Positions 35,956 to 45,388 are shown, counted from the first letter of the stretch. The stretch: 46,684 nt of DNA from Opitutus sp. GAS368 (GCA_945874455.1 CAMCHO010000013.1:1-46684), one strand, 5' to 3'. Translations and numbers: made by a program. The notes: generated by a model from the letters alone, not told the origin.

Positions 35956-37356
35956 ATGAAAAACCCCCTCCGCCTCGCGCTTGCCCTTTTCGCGTCTTTC
36001 TTCGTTCCCCGTTTTTCGTTCGCCGCGCAACCGAACCTCATCCTTTTCCTCGCGGATGACCTCGGCTACGGCGACCTCGCCAGCTACGGCCACCCCATCA
36101 TCAAAACGCCGAACCTCGACGCGTTCGCGCACCAGGGCGTCCGGCTCACGCAGTGCTACTCCGCCAGCGCCGTGTGCAGTCCATCGCGCTCGGCCCTGCT
36201 CACGGGCCGCACCCCGTTTCGCAACGGCGTCTACACCTGGATCGCCGAGGGCGGTGTCGCGCACTTGCGCACGAGTGAAATCGCCTTGCCGCGACTGCTC
36301 AAGGGCGCGGGCTACGCGACCTGCCATAGCGGCAAGTGGCATCTCAACGGCCTGTTCAACAATCTCGCGCAGCCGCAGCCCGGCGATCACGGCTACGACT
36401 GGTGGATGGCCACGCAGAACAACGCCGGCCCGTCGCACGAGAACCCGAGCAATTTCGTCCGCAACGGCCAGCCGGTCGGCCCGCTGCAGGGCTACTCCGC
36501 GCCGCTCGTCGTCAGCGAGGCGATCACGTGGCTGCAGGAAAAACGCGACACCTCGAAGCCGTTCTTCCTCGCGGTGTGGACGCACGAACCGCACTACCCG
36601 ATCAAATCGGACCCCAAGTTCAAGGCCTTGTATCCCAATCTCACCGACGATGTGCAGCGCGAGCACCACGCCAACGTCACGCAGATGGATCACGCCTTCG
36701 GGATGCTCATGAAATCGCTCGACGAGCAGAAGCTCACCGACAGCACGTTTGTTTTTTTCACCTCGGACAACGGCCCCGAAGGCGACGGCATCACGACGCC
36801 CGGGCGCGGTTCCAGCGGCGGCTTGCGCGAACGCAAGCGCTCCATGCACGAGGGCGGCATCCGCGTGCCGGGCCTCGCGCGCTGGCCCGGCCACCTCAAG
36901 CCCGGCACGACGAGTGACGTGCCCGTCATCGGCAGCGACGTGTTTCCCACGATGCTCGCCATCGCCGGCGTCAAGCCGCCCGCCGACCGCGTGCTCGACG
37001 GCGTGAACATTTTGCCCGTCCTCACCGGCACCGTGACGAAACTCGCCCGCCCGCAGCCGCTCTACTGGCGGCTCAATATGGCCCCGAACGCGAAGGTCGC
37101 GATGCGCGTGGACGACTGGAAGATTCTCGCCAACGCGGAACTCACCGAGTTCGAACTCTACAATCTCAAAACCGACGCCCGCGAAACCACCGACCTCAAG
37201 GCCACGGAGCCGCAACGTTTCGCGGCGTTGCGCGACCAACTCCTCAAGCACCACGCTGCCGTCGAAGCCGAAGGCCCCGATTGGTGGCGGCACCTAGGTC
37301 CAAGCGGCCTCGCAAAGGTGGACGGACCTGCGGTGAAAAAGGGGAAGAAGCAATAG
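35956..37356 (+). CDS. S1-family sulfatase
   Basis: A 466-residue exported sulfatase. A signal peptide (1 to about 23, S-F-A-A-Q) precedes F-L-A-D-D-L-G-Y-G-D-L-A. The formylglycine motif C-S-P-S-R starts at Cys74, and G-K-W-H-L and T-S-D-N-G-P are intact. The C-terminus is Lys-rich (V-K-K-G-K-K-Q). The relic at 5253-5535 is clearly derived from a close paralogue of this gene: both the metal motif and the A-E-G-P-D-W tail match. It stands about 50 bp after the MITE-like element and is followed by an aldose epimerase gene. Confidence 0.93.
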   Translation: MKNPLRLALALFASFFVPRFSFAAQPNLILFLADDLGYGDLASYGHPIIKTPNLDAFAHQGVRLTQCYSASAVCSPSRSALLTGRTPFRNGVYTWIAEGGVAHLRTSEIALPRLLKGAGYATCHSGKWHLNGLFNNLAQPQPGDHGYDWWMATQNNAGPSHENPSNFVRNGQPVGPLQGYSAPLVVSEAITWLQEKRDTSKPFFLAVWTHEPHYPIKSDPKFKALYPNLTDDVQREHHANVTQMDHAFGMLMKSLDEQKLTDSTFVFFTSDNGPEGDGITTPGRGSSGGLRERKRSMHEGGIRVPGLARWPGHLKPGTTSDVPVIGSDVFPTMLAIAGVKPPADRVLDGVNILPVLTGTVTKLARPQPLYWRLNMAPNAKVAMRVDDWKILANAELTEFELYNLKTDARETTDLKATEPQRFAALRDQLLKHHAAVEAEGPDWWRHLGPSGLAKVDGPAVKKGKKQ

Positions 37357-37500
37357 TCCGACGGTCGCCGCCCCAGAGCTGTTCTCCGCCAGCACGCCGC
37401 TATTTAGAAAAGATTCTCATCGGCCTCCGCGCGCATCGTTGCTTTGCTCCCCATTCTGTTGACCAAGGTTATCCGTCAAATCGAACCAACCCCGCCCCCC

Positions 37501-38628
37501 ATGAAAACCAACGCCCTCATCCTCGCCCTCGCGCTGACCACCGACGCCATGTCCACTGAGCCACCCAAGACTGAACCGTTTGGCCAGACGCCCGATGGCA
37601 CGCCGGTCGAAGTCTTCACGCTCACCAACCAGCATGGCATCAAGCTGCGCACGATGACCTATGGAGCCATTGTGCTCAACCTCGAAACACCGGACCGCAA
37701 CGGCCGGAACGCCGACATCGTGCTCGGCTACAATACGCTCGCTGACTACGTCAAAGACACACCCTACTTCGGCGCGATCGTGGGTCGCTACGGCAACCGC
37801 ATCGCGAAGGGAAAGTTTAGCGTCGACGGCAAGGCGTACACGCTGGCGACGAACAACGCTCCCGGCGGTATCCAATGCTCGTTACACGGCGGGTTGAAGG
37901 GTTTTGACAAGGTCGTGTGGCGCGGCGAAGCGCTGGTGATGAAGGGAGCGCAGGGAGTGAAGTTTACCTACACCAGCAAGGACGGCGAGGAGGGTTACCC
38001 CGGCACGCTCAAGCTGAGCGTCACGTATCTACTTACCGACGACAACGAATGGCGCATTGATTACGAGGCGACCACGGACAAGGCCACGCCGGTCAACGTC
38101 ACGCAACACAGCTACTTCAATCTCAGAGGCGAAGGTAACGGCGACATCCTCGGCCATGAGCTGACGTTCAAGGCCGCGAAGTTTACGCCGGTCACCGTCG
38201 GCCTCATTCCCACGGGCGAGCTACGCCCGGTCAAAGGCACGCCATTCGACTTCACCACTGCGCATAAGATCGGCGAGCGCGTGCAGGCCAAAGACGAGCA
38301 GATGACGTTCGGCGGCGGCTACGACCACAACTGGGTGCTCGACAACCAAAGCGGGAAACTGGCGCTCGCCGCCACCGTGCGGGAACCCACGTCAGGCCGC
38401 GTGCTCGAGGTGCTCACCACCGAGCCCGGGATGCAGTTCTACTGCGGCAATTTCCTCGACGGAAAACTCACCGGCAAGAGCGGCCAGCCCTATCCGTTCC
38501 GCAGCGGCTTTTGCCTCGAGACGCAGCACTATCCCGATTCCCCCAACCAGCCCTCCTTCCCGAGCACCATCCTTAAACCCGGGCAGACGTTAAAGAGCAC
38601 GACCGTCTATCGTTTCAGCGCGAAGTAA
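37501..38628 (+). CDS. Aldose 1-epimerase (mutarotase)
   Basis: A 375-residue galactose-mutarotase-family enzyme that interconverts alpha and beta anomers of free aldoses. Diagnostic positions are present: G-N-R-I-A, His129 in L-H-G-G, His203 in Q-H-S-Y-F-N-L (general acid) and Glu340 in C-L-E-T-Q-H-Y-P-D (general base). The short hydrophobic N-terminus (M-K-T-N-A-L-I-L-A-L-A-L) looks like an export signal, so it may act in the periplasm on sugars released there. The Met at 37501 was preferred over one at 37444 for this reason. Stands 144 bp after a sulfatase. Confidence 0.92.
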   Translation: MKTNALILALALTTDAMSTEPPKTEPFGQTPDGTPVEVFTLTNQHGIKLRTMTYGAIVLNLETPDRNGRNADIVLGYNTLADYVKDTPYFGAIVGRYGNRIAKGKFSVDGKAYTLATNNAPGGIQCSLHGGLKGFDKVVWRGEALVMKGAQGVKFTYTSKDGEEGYPGTLKLSVTYLLTDDNEWRIDYEATTDKATPVNVTQHSYFNLRGEGNGDILGHELTFKAAKFTPVTVGLIPTGELRPVKGTPFDFTTAHKIGERVQAKDEQMTFGGGYDHNWVLDNQSGKLALAATVREPTSGRVLEVLTTEPGMQFYCGNFLDGKLTGKSGQPYPFRSGFCLETQHYPDSPNQPSFPSTILKPGQTLKSTTVYRFSAK

Positions 38629-38739
38629 CGTGAACGCCACCGGCACACTCCACACCGCGCGGTGGTTCGCCCCTTCGGCGGTGCGAGCCGCCTCGGGAGT
38701 TCTCCCACGCGCGTCATGCGGGCCCCGCTGTTCGCCGAC

Positions 38740-41565
38740 ATGAAACGGCTCGCCGCTTGCGTACTGCTGGCCGCCCTCCCGGCGATGGCGACCGAACCGG
38801 TTGACTTCAGCCGCGACGTGCTGCCGATCCTTTCGGCCCATTGCTTCAAGTGCCACGGCCGCGACGAGGCGCAACGCAAAGGCAAACTCCGCCTCGACGT
38901 GCGCGCCGACGCCCTTGCCGCGCGCGACGACTTCCGCCCAATCGTGCCCGGCAAACCCGCCGAGAGTGAACTCCTCCTCCGCGTTATTTCCAAGGACGAG
39001 GACGAGCGTATGCCGCCTGCCGACGCCGGCCGGCCGCTCACCGCCGCCGAAACCCAAACCCTCCGCGACTGGATCGCGCAGGGCGCCGACTACACCGAAC
39101 ACTGGGCCTTCATCGCCCCCCGGCGCGCGCCGCTCCCCGCAGTGGTCAACACGCTGTGGCCGCAGACGCCCATCGACCGCTTCGTCCTCGCGCGACTCGC
39201 AGCCGAAAAATTCCACCCCGCCGCCCGCGCGTCGCGCGAGACCCTCATCCGCCGCGCTACGCTCGATCTCATCGGTCTGCCGCCCACGCCCGAAGAAATC
39301 GAGACGTTCCTCGCCGACCAGGCCCCCGACGCATACGCGAAGCTTGTCGACCGCCTCCTCGCCTCGCCGCAGTACGGCGAGCGCTACGGCCGCCACTGGC
39401 TCGACGTCGCGCGCTACGCCGACTCCGGCGGCTTCGAGACCGATCTCTTCTTCGGCCACGCGTATCGCTATCGCGACTACGTCATTCGTTCGTTCAACGC
39501 CGACAAACCGTTCGACCGTTTCATCAAGGAGCAGATCGCCGGCGACGAACTTTTCCCTGGCGATGCCGACGCGCGTCTCGCCACCGGCCTCTACACCACT
39601 GGCCCCGTCCTGCAGGAAGCGGGCATGGTCGCCGGCAAACTCGAATACGATCAGAACACTGACTGGATCGACACCACGGGCGCCGCGTTCCTCGGGCTGA
39701 CCCTGGCCTGCGCCCGCTGTCACGACCACAAATACGATCCCCTTTCGCAGCGGGAGTATTTTTCGCTCCAGGCTATTTTCGCCCCGAGCGACCAATTTGA
39801 TTATTCCGTCGAGGGCAAGAAACTCCGCGACCGCGCGGCGCTGAAGACCACGCTCAAGGAATTCGAAGCCGAGCAGGCCCGCCTCCGCGCCCAGCGCGAA
39901 TCCGATCCCGGGCGCCGTGAGGTGCTGCTGCGAAAAGCCGGCGAGGCTTTCATCGAGAACACTCCGGCGCTCAAGACCCGCGTTGAAAACAGCAAAAAGT
40001 TCGACGCCATCCGGCACGCCGTCGAACGCTTCCACCGCAATCCCGGAGCGAATCACGCCAACGACGCGCTCGTCGAGCAGGACGGCGACGACAACAACCT
40101 CGTCGTCGCGCTGAAGGCCGAGTTGCAGGGCCTGCTCCGCGGCCATCCGGCCGGCCAGGACGAAACCGGTTTCCTGAACATCGGCATCGTCGCGCTGCTG
40201 AATCCACTGCCAACACCGCGCACTCCCGCCCGCGTCGCGGCGACGGCGTCTGCGCCCGCACCCGTCGCCCTGCCGGCGCCCACACCCCGTCCCACGGACG
40301 CGGCACCCACTCCGCCAGCCGGAGCGAAACCCGGGGCTATTGTCCTCCCGCCGCCGAGTCCGAGAAATTTTTCCGACGGCGGCCTCAACAACCGGCGCGC
40401 GTTCGACGCTCTCACGACCGACGAAGAAAAACGCGCCTTCCTCAGCGCGCTTGGCCGCCAGCAGATCGACCGGCCGCAGCCCGCGGGCTATGTCGAGGAT
40501 CTCGAAGCGCTCCGTCTCGACCTCGGCCAGAAGCATCAGGGAGATGCTTCCGCCCTTCCGATTCGCGTGCTGGATCACCGCGAGAAACCTCTCGCGATCC
40601 ACCTGCTCAAACGCGGCGAACTCGAGACGCCTGGCGAGGCCGTCGCGCCCGGCCTGCCGGAAAGATTCGCCGGTGGTTTCGATTTCGACTTCGCCACAAT
40701 CCCACCGGAGCGCCATCGCAGCGCCCTCGCCGCGTGGATCGCGTCGGACAAGAATCTCCTCACGGCACGCGTGATCGCGAACCGCGTCTGGCAATGGCAT
40801 TTCGGCGAGGGGCTCGTGCCGACGCCGAACGATTTCGGCATTCGGGGCGAACGTCCGACGCATCCCGCCCTGCTCGACTGGCTCGCGATCGAGTTCGTCG
40901 CCCACGGTTGGAGCATCAAGTATCTCAATCGTCTCATCATGCTTTCGAGCACCTACCAGATGGCCGCGACCGCCGACGCCGCGACCCTCGAACGCGATCC
41001 CGCAAACCGGCTGCTCACGCGTTTTCAGCCGCACCGCCTGCAGGCCGAAGTTGTGTGGGACAGCATTCGCGCCGCGTCCGGCACGCTCGATCGCACGATG
41101 TTCGGCCTGCCCATAGCGCCACCACTCGACGAGCAGGAGCAAATTGGCAATCACCGCAAATGGCCCGCGAGCACGCCCGACGAAGCGAACCGCCGCGCGA
41201 TCTATATCGTCGTGAGACGCTCGTTCCGTTTCCCGATGCTGGCCGCGTTCGACCTGCCGGACAACACCGCGAGCTGTGGCCGGCGCGACATCACCACCGT
41301 GCCGAACCAGGCACTCACGCTCATGAACAACCGCACGATGCGCGAGCAGGCGGACGCGTTTGCCGAGCGGCTGCTCCGCGAAACCCAGGGCGATCTCGCC
41401 GCGTTGCCCGCGCGCGCGTGGCTCCACGCCTACGGTCGCCCCATCGCGAATGACGAACGCGCCCGCGTCGCCGAGTCGCTGCGCGCGCGCGCCGACACCA
41501 AGGCCGCCGTCAGCGATCTGTGCCTCGCGCTCTTCAACACGAACGAGTTCATCTACCAGCAATAA
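38740..41565 (+). CDS. PSD1-type cytochrome c protein (DUF1549/DUF1553)
   Basis: A 941-residue exported protein of the Planctomycetes-Verrucomicrobia PSD1 type. Signal peptide is about 1-17. The N-terminal cytochrome-like domain has haem motif C35-F-K-C38-H39 and R-M-P-P. A DUF1549 region carries D-R-L-L-A-S-P-Q-Y-G-E-R-Y-G-R-H-W-L-D and a second C324-A-R-C327-H328-D-H-K-Y-D-P. An Ala/Pro-rich low-complexity stretch (about 490-540) precedes the C-terminal DUF1553 region with N-R-V-W-Q-W-H-F-G and V-P-N-Q-A-L-T-L-M-N-N. Biochemical role is unsettled; electron transfer in sugar catabolism is often suggested. Starts at the Met giving the signal peptide. The DUF1501 gene follows after 11 bp. Confidence 0.9.
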   Translation: MKRLAACVLLAALPAMATEPVDFSRDVLPILSAHCFKCHGRDEAQRKGKLRLDVRADALAARDDFRPIVPGKPAESELLLRVISKDEDERMPPADAGRPLTAAETQTLRDWIAQGADYTEHWAFIAPRRAPLPAVVNTLWPQTPIDRFVLARLAAEKFHPAARASRETLIRRATLDLIGLPPTPEEIETFLADQAPDAYAKLVDRLLASPQYGERYGRHWLDVARYADSGGFETDLFFGHAYRYRDYVIRSFNADKPFDRFIKEQIAGDELFPGDADARLATGLYTTGPVLQEAGMVAGKLEYDQNTDWIDTTGAAFLGLTLACARCHDHKYDPLSQREYFSLQAIFAPSDQFDYSVEGKKLRDRAALKTTLKEFEAEQARLRAQRESDPGRREVLLRKAGEAFIENTPALKTRVENSKKFDAIRHAVERFHRNPGANHANDALVEQDGDDNNLVVALKAELQGLLRGHPAGQDETGFLNIGIVALLNPLPTPRTPARVAATASAPAPVALPAPTPRPTDAAPTPPAGAKPGAIVLPPPSPRNFSDGGLNNRRAFDALTTDEEKRAFLSALGRQQIDRPQPAGYVEDLEALRLDLGQKHQGDASALPIRVLDHREKPLAIHLLKRGELETPGEAVAPGLPERFAGGFDFDFATIPPERHRSALAAWIASDKNLLTARVIANRVWQWHFGEGLVPTPNDFGIRGERPTHPALLDWLAIEFVAHGWSIKYLNRLIMLSSTYQMAATADAATLERDPANRLLTRFQPHRLQAEVVWDSIRAASGTLDRTMFGLPIAPPLDEQEQIGNHRKWPASTPDEANRRAIYIVVRRSFRFPMLAAFDLPDNTASCGRRDITTVPNQALTLMNNRTMREQADAFAERLLRETQGDLAALPARAWLHAYGRPIANDERARVAESLRARADTKAAVSDLCLALFNTNEFIYQQ

Positions 41566-41576
41566 AAAATTTTCCC

Positions 41577-43067
41577 ATGAGTAGCCACCGCTGCCCCGGC
41601 CCCTTCGGCACGCCCCTCGACGCCACTTCGCGCCGCCACTGGATCACCCAGGTCGCCGGCGGCATGGGCGCGTGGGCGCTGCTTTCGCTGCTCGAACGCG
41701 ACGGCCTCGCCGCGTCGCTCGCGCCCGCGATCTCCGGTGCCGACCGCGGCACGAATCCGCTCGCGCCGAAGCTGCCACATTTCGCCGCGAAGGCCAAGTC
41801 GGTGATTTTCCTGATGATGGCCGGCGGCCCGAGTCAGATGGAGACCTTCGATCCGAAACCGCTCCTCAACACACTGGCGGGGGAGAAAATGCCCGCGAGC
41901 TTCGGCAAGATTCCCGCGCAGTTCACCGACGTCACGCAGCAACCGCTGCTCGGCTGCAAGATCCCGTTCCGCGAATGCGGCGAGTCGCGGATTCCCATCT
42001 CGGACGCATTTCCGTTTCTCCAGCAGCACGCCGACCGGCTCGCCGTCATCCGTAGTTGCCACCACGACGGCTTCAACCACTCGCCGGCCCAATACGCCCT
42101 CACCACCGGCATGACCCGGCTCGGTTTCCCGAGCATCGGGGCGTGGATCACCTATGGGCTCGGCTCAGTCGCCGACAATCTCCCGGCGATGGTTGTGATG
42201 ACCGATCCCGACGGAAAAATTAAAGGCGGCACGCCGTGCTGGGGCAACGGCTTCCTCCCCGCCGTCTATCAGGGTTCACCCGTGCGGGCCACGGGCGCAC
42301 CCATTCTCTACGTCAACCGCCGGCCGGATGAATCCGCGGAGAGCCAGCGCTCGACGCTCGACCTCGCGCAGTGGCTCAACCGCCGCCACTCCGCGCAGAC
42401 CAGCGCCGCCGCCTCGGAACTCGATTCGCGCATCGCCGCCTACGAGCTCGCGTTTCGCATGCAGACGGCCGCGCCCGAGGCCACCGACATCATGCGCGAA
42501 TCCGCCGAGACGCGGAAACTCTACGGCGTCGACGATGAAAAGACGCGCGACTTCGGCACGCGCTGCCTCATCGCGCGCCGGCTCACCGAGCGCGGCGTGC
42601 GCTTCGTGCAGGTCATCTCCGGCAGCGGCGACAGCAAGGATTGGGATCACCACGACGACGCCTACGAAGGCACGCTGCGCCAGGCGAGGAAAGTCGACCA
42701 GCCGATCGCGGCGTTGCTCCAGGATCTCGCGGCGCGCGGTCAGCTCGAGGAAACGCTCGTCGTGTGGTCGGGCGAGTTCGGCCGCACGCCGACGTCGCAG
42801 GGCGGCAAGGGCCGCGATCACAACCCGAACGGCTTCACGATGTGGATGGCCGGCGGCGGCATCAAGGGCGGCAAGATCATCGGCGCCACCGACGAGCTCG
42901 GCCTGCGCGCCGTCGCGGACAAAGTGCATGTCAACGATGCGCACGCGACGATGCTGTCGCTCCTCGGCCTCGATCACCGGAAGCTCACCTATCTCTTCCA
43001 AGGCCGCGAATACCGTGCCACCGACGTGGGCGGCGACAACGATCTCGCGCGGCGGCTGATCATCTGA
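41577..43067 (+). CDS. DUF1501 protein (sulfatase-fold, Tat-like signal)
   Basis: A 496-residue DUF1501 protein, the usual partner of PSD1 cytochromes. The N-terminus S-R-R-H-W-I-T-Q-V-A-G-G-M-G looks like a Tat signal. The core has A-K-S-V-I-F-L-M-M-A-G-G-P-S-Q-M-E-T-F-D and W-S-G-E-F-G-R-T-P, both family hallmarks. The fold is related to alkaline phosphatases/sulfatases, but the formylglycine motif is absent, so sulfatase activity is not expected. Function is unknown; the constant pairing with PSD1 implies a shared complex. The next gene starts 3 bp after its stop. Confidence 0.9.
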   Translation: MSSHRCPGPFGTPLDATSRRHWITQVAGGMGAWALLSLLERDGLAASLAPAISGADRGTNPLAPKLPHFAAKAKSVIFLMMAGGPSQMETFDPKPLLNTLAGEKMPASFGKIPAQFTDVTQQPLLGCKIPFRECGESRIPISDAFPFLQQHADRLAVIRSCHHDGFNHSPAQYALTTGMTRLGFPSIGAWITYGLGSVADNLPAMVVMTDPDGKIKGGTPCWGNGFLPAVYQGSPVRATGAPILYVNRRPDESAESQRSTLDLAQWLNRRHSAQTSAAASELDSRIAAYELAFRMQTAAPEATDIMRESAETRKLYGVDDEKTRDFGTRCLIARRLTERGVRFVQVISGSGDSKDWDHHDDAYEGTLRQARKVDQPIAALLQDLAARGQLEETLVVWSGEFGRTPTSQGGKGRDHNPNGFTMWMAGGGIKGGKIIGATDELGLRAVADKVHVNDAHATMLSLLGLDHRKLTYLFQGREYRATDVGGDNDLARRLII

Positions 43068-43070
43068 CGC

Positions 43071-44243
43071 ATGAACATTGCCCGCGCCCTTTCACTCGCC
43101 GCGCTGCTGCCCGCACTCGCGTTGGCCAACGCGCCCAAGCTCCCCGGCGTCACCTCGGCGATCCAGACCGCCCTGGACGCGCAGGAGATTTCCGGTGCCG
43201 TCACGGTGGTCGTCACCAAGGACACAGTGCTCCACCGCGCAGCGCTCGGATTCGCCGACCTCGCGGAGCAAAAGCCAATGCAGTCGGACACGATTTTCTG
43301 GATCAAATCGATGACGAAGCCCGTCACCGGCGTCGCGATCCTGCTGTTGCAGGACGAAGGCAAACTCAACGTCGACGATCCCGTCGCGAACTACCTTCCC
43401 GAGTTCAGCGGCTTGAAAACGCCCTCGGGCCAGCCGGCCAATCTGACCATCGCGCACCTCCTCACGCACACGTCCGGGCTCGGCGAAGGATGGGGTGAGA
43501 GCGGCAGCGCCACGGATCCTGCGCGCACCCTCGCCGATCTTGTGCGGCAGGCGCTCGCGAGCCCCATGCAATTTGAGCCGGGCGCGCGCTGGAAATACAC
43601 GCAGTCGGGCATCAACACCGCCGGCCGCATCGTCGAAATCGTCAGCGGACTCACCTTCGATCAGTTTCTCCAGCAGCGTCTGTTCGATCCACTCGGGATG
43701 AAGGACACGACGTTTTATCCGACCGCCGCCCAGATGCCGCGTATCGTCACCCGCTATACGAAAAACAAGGAGACGGGAAAACTCGAACCCGTCGCACCGC
43801 GCCCAGATATCCTCGCGCGCGATCGTCCGCCCCTCGCGACATCGGGGATTTATTCGACCGGCCCCGACTTCGCGCGCCTTTGCCAGATGCTGCTCAACGG
43901 CGGAGCGCTCAACGGCCGGCGCTTCCTCCAGCCGGAGACGGTTAAACGATTCTCGACGCCGCGCACCGGCGGGCTCAAGGCGGGTTCCGCGCCCGGCACC
44001 GCATGGGGCCTCGGCTGCAGTATCGTCGGCGAGCCACAAGGCGTGACGGCGATGCTTTCACCCGGCACCTACGGCCACGGCGGGGCGTTCGGCACGCAGG
44101 CCTGGATCGATCCGGTGAAGGGCGTCGCCTACATCCTGATGATCCAGCGCGAAAAATTCGGCACCCCCGGTTATCGCAACGGCGACGACACCGCGGTCCG
44201 CAGGGATTTCCAGCAAGCCGCCGCCGATGCTCTCACAAAGTAG
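43071..44243 (+). CDS. Serine hydrolase, beta-lactamase/DD-peptidase family
   Basis: A 390-residue exported class C beta-lactamase-fold hydrolase. Signal peptide is 1 to about 20 (A-L-A-L-A-N-A). The nucleophile motif S80-M-T-K83 is intact. A Y-T-Q-S-G motif stands where Y-x-N is usual, and G-H-G-G-A-F-G-T takes the K-T-G position. Such proteins are usually esterases or peptidases rather than resistance enzymes. In this setting removal of acyl groups from a glycan is possible but unproven. Placed 3 bp after DUF1501, so probably in the PSD1/DUF1501 operon. Confidence 0.9.
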   Translation: MNIARALSLAALLPALALANAPKLPGVTSAIQTALDAQEISGAVTVVVTKDTVLHRAALGFADLAEQKPMQSDTIFWIKSMTKPVTGVAILLLQDEGKLNVDDPVANYLPEFSGLKTPSGQPANLTIAHLLTHTSGLGEGWGESGSATDPARTLADLVRQALASPMQFEPGARWKYTQSGINTAGRIVEIVSGLTFDQFLQQRLFDPLGMKDTTFYPTAAQMPRIVTRYTKNKETGKLEPVAPRPDILARDRPPLATSGIYSTGPDFARLCQMLLNGGALNGRRFLQPETVKRFSTPRTGGLKAGSAPGTAWGLGCSIVGEPQGVTAMLSPGTYGHGGAFGTQAWIDPVKGVAYILMIQREKFGTPGYRNGDDTAVRRDFQQAAADALTK

Positions 44244-44322
44244 ATCTGGCATCAACTTGCCCTCGGCACGAGTCCGACGGTTAAACACCGCAACTGATTC
44301 GCACGAAAAACGTCGATGCCTT

Positions 44323-44748
44323 TTAAACCGAGCTTAAGGCGCGCACCGCCGCGACGTTATCAGCCGTCACGCGCCCGCCAGTGTTGCCCCAAGAGTTGAC
44401 GACATAGGTGAGCACGTCGGCCACCGGCGCGTCATCGAGAATGATCGGCGGCATCTGCCCGCGAAACCCGCGGCCGTTGACCGTGATCTCCTCTCCGAGC
44501 CCGGCCACAATCGCCCGGATCGCAGCGGAGCGGTTCGCCGCCAACCAGTCGGATTTCGCGAGCGGCGGATAAATTGTCGTCACGCCATCGCCCGTCGCCC
44601 CATGGCAAATCGCACAATTGGCCGCGAGGAGCGACTGACCCCGCGCCATCGCCGCCGCGAGTTCGTCGGTCGACTCCGCCGCGCGGGCCACCGCCGTGCT
44701 CATGACCAGGCCGGCCAAAGAGAGAGATCGCAGCAGAAGCAAACGCAT
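44323..44748 (-). CDS. Truncated copy: stand-alone cytochrome c domain
   Basis: A 141-residue frame nearly identical to the N-terminus of the gene at 5621-7300: signal peptide, haem motif C-A-I-C-H and cytochrome fold. It breaks off after A-A-V-R-A with a foreign L-S-S-V and stop. The break is close to the domain boundary, so the product could still fold as a small periplasmic cytochrome c. No frameshift is seen. It diverges from the intact sigma factor gene at 44864, the arrangement also kept at 7300/7417. Whether it is functional or a relic is undecided. Confidence 0.7.
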   Translation of the reverse strand: MRLLLLRSLSLAGLVMSTAVARAAESTDELAAAMARGQSLLAANCAICHGATGDGVTTIYPPLAKSDWLAANRSAAIRAIVAGLGEEITVNGRGFRGQMPPIILDDAPVADVLTYVVNSWGNTGGRVTADNVAAVRALSSV

Positions 44749-44941
44749 CAGCGGGTAGCTACGATCGCACCCGAGCGGGTCAACCCGCGGCACCACCCGC
44801 GCCCAATTTCACTCGCGAAATTTCCGGGCTTGCGACCGTCGCCGCTGCACCAAACGTCCGGCAGTGATTTCGCCCCAATCCGACCAGACGCAGTGGTTCG
44901 CCACCGAGCTCGCGCCCCACGAGCCCGCCCTCCGCGCCTAT
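44341..44941. repeat. Right copy of ~600-bp direct duplication
   Basis: The counterpart of 6893-7493 in the same orientation, 37.4 kb away. Homology stops abruptly at 44341 inside the cytochrome gene. On the other side it continues into the sigma gene, where the left copy has suffered a deletion. Sampled 60-bp lines differ at 3 to 5 positions. Confidence 0.9.
44775..44788. promoter_or_regulatory. GCGGGT-CA-ACCCGC palindrome, right copy
   Basis: Identical to 7328-7341 and in the same place between the divergent cytochrome and sigma genes. Its preservation in both copies fits a promoter or operator role but could simply reflect recent duplication. The inner 12 bases GGGTCAACCCGC also occur in the left end of the MITE-like element at 35527-35538. 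Confidence 0.35.
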
Positions 44942-45388
44942 CTCCACGGTCTCGTCAACCCGTCCGACATCGACGACCTCGTGCAGGAAACCTACGCCCG
45001 CCTCCTTCGCGCTCATGAACGCGGCCCGGTCGAGCATCCGCGCGGCCTCCTCTTCGCCACCGCCCGGAACGCCGCCCGCGACCTCTTCCGCCGCCGCACC
45101 ACCGCCAACACAATTCCGATAACGGATTTCGTCGCCTCGCGCGTCTTCGACTCCGCACCCAACGCCGCCGAGACCGCCAGTCGCCAGCAAGAGACCGACC
45201 TGCTCGCGACGGCGATCGCGGAACTGCCGCCGCGCTGCCGTGAAATCCTCGTCCTCCACAAATTTGAAAACCTCTCCCACCGTGAAATTGCCGAAAAACT
45301 CGGCATCTCCGTGCACACGGTCGAAGCGCAACTCACGAAAGCTCTCCACCGCTGCGAAGAATTTTTCGCGCGCCACGGCCTGCCATGA
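44864..45388 (+). CDS. ECF RNA polymerase sigma factor, module 3
   Basis: A 174-residue FecI-like ECF sigma factor starting with GTG. Region 2 has D-I-D-D-L-V-Q-E-T-Y-A-R-L. Region 4 has L-P-P-R-C-R-E-I-L-V-L-H and helix-turn-helix L-S-H-R-E-I-A-E-K-L-G-I-S-V-H-T-V. Complete, unlike its paralogue relic at 7417. Its stop overlaps an ATG of a small repeat-filled frame, and the FecR gene starts about 210 bp further on. In the other two modules FecR overlaps sigma directly, so the repeat appears to have been inserted between them. Confidence 0.92.
   Translation: MISPQSDQTQWFATELAPHEPALRAYLHGLVNPSDIDDLVQETYARLLRAHERGPVEHPRGLLFATARNAARDLFRRRTTANTIPITDFVASRVFDSAPNAAETASRQQETDLLATAIAELPPRCREILVLHKFENLSHREIAEKLGISVHTVEAQLTKALHRCEEFFARHGLP

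Noticed and set aside
38590-41562. A 990-codon reverse frame opposite the PSD1 gene
   Set aside because: Same antisense artefact; the forward strand carries haem motifs and DUF1549/DUF1553 hallmarks.
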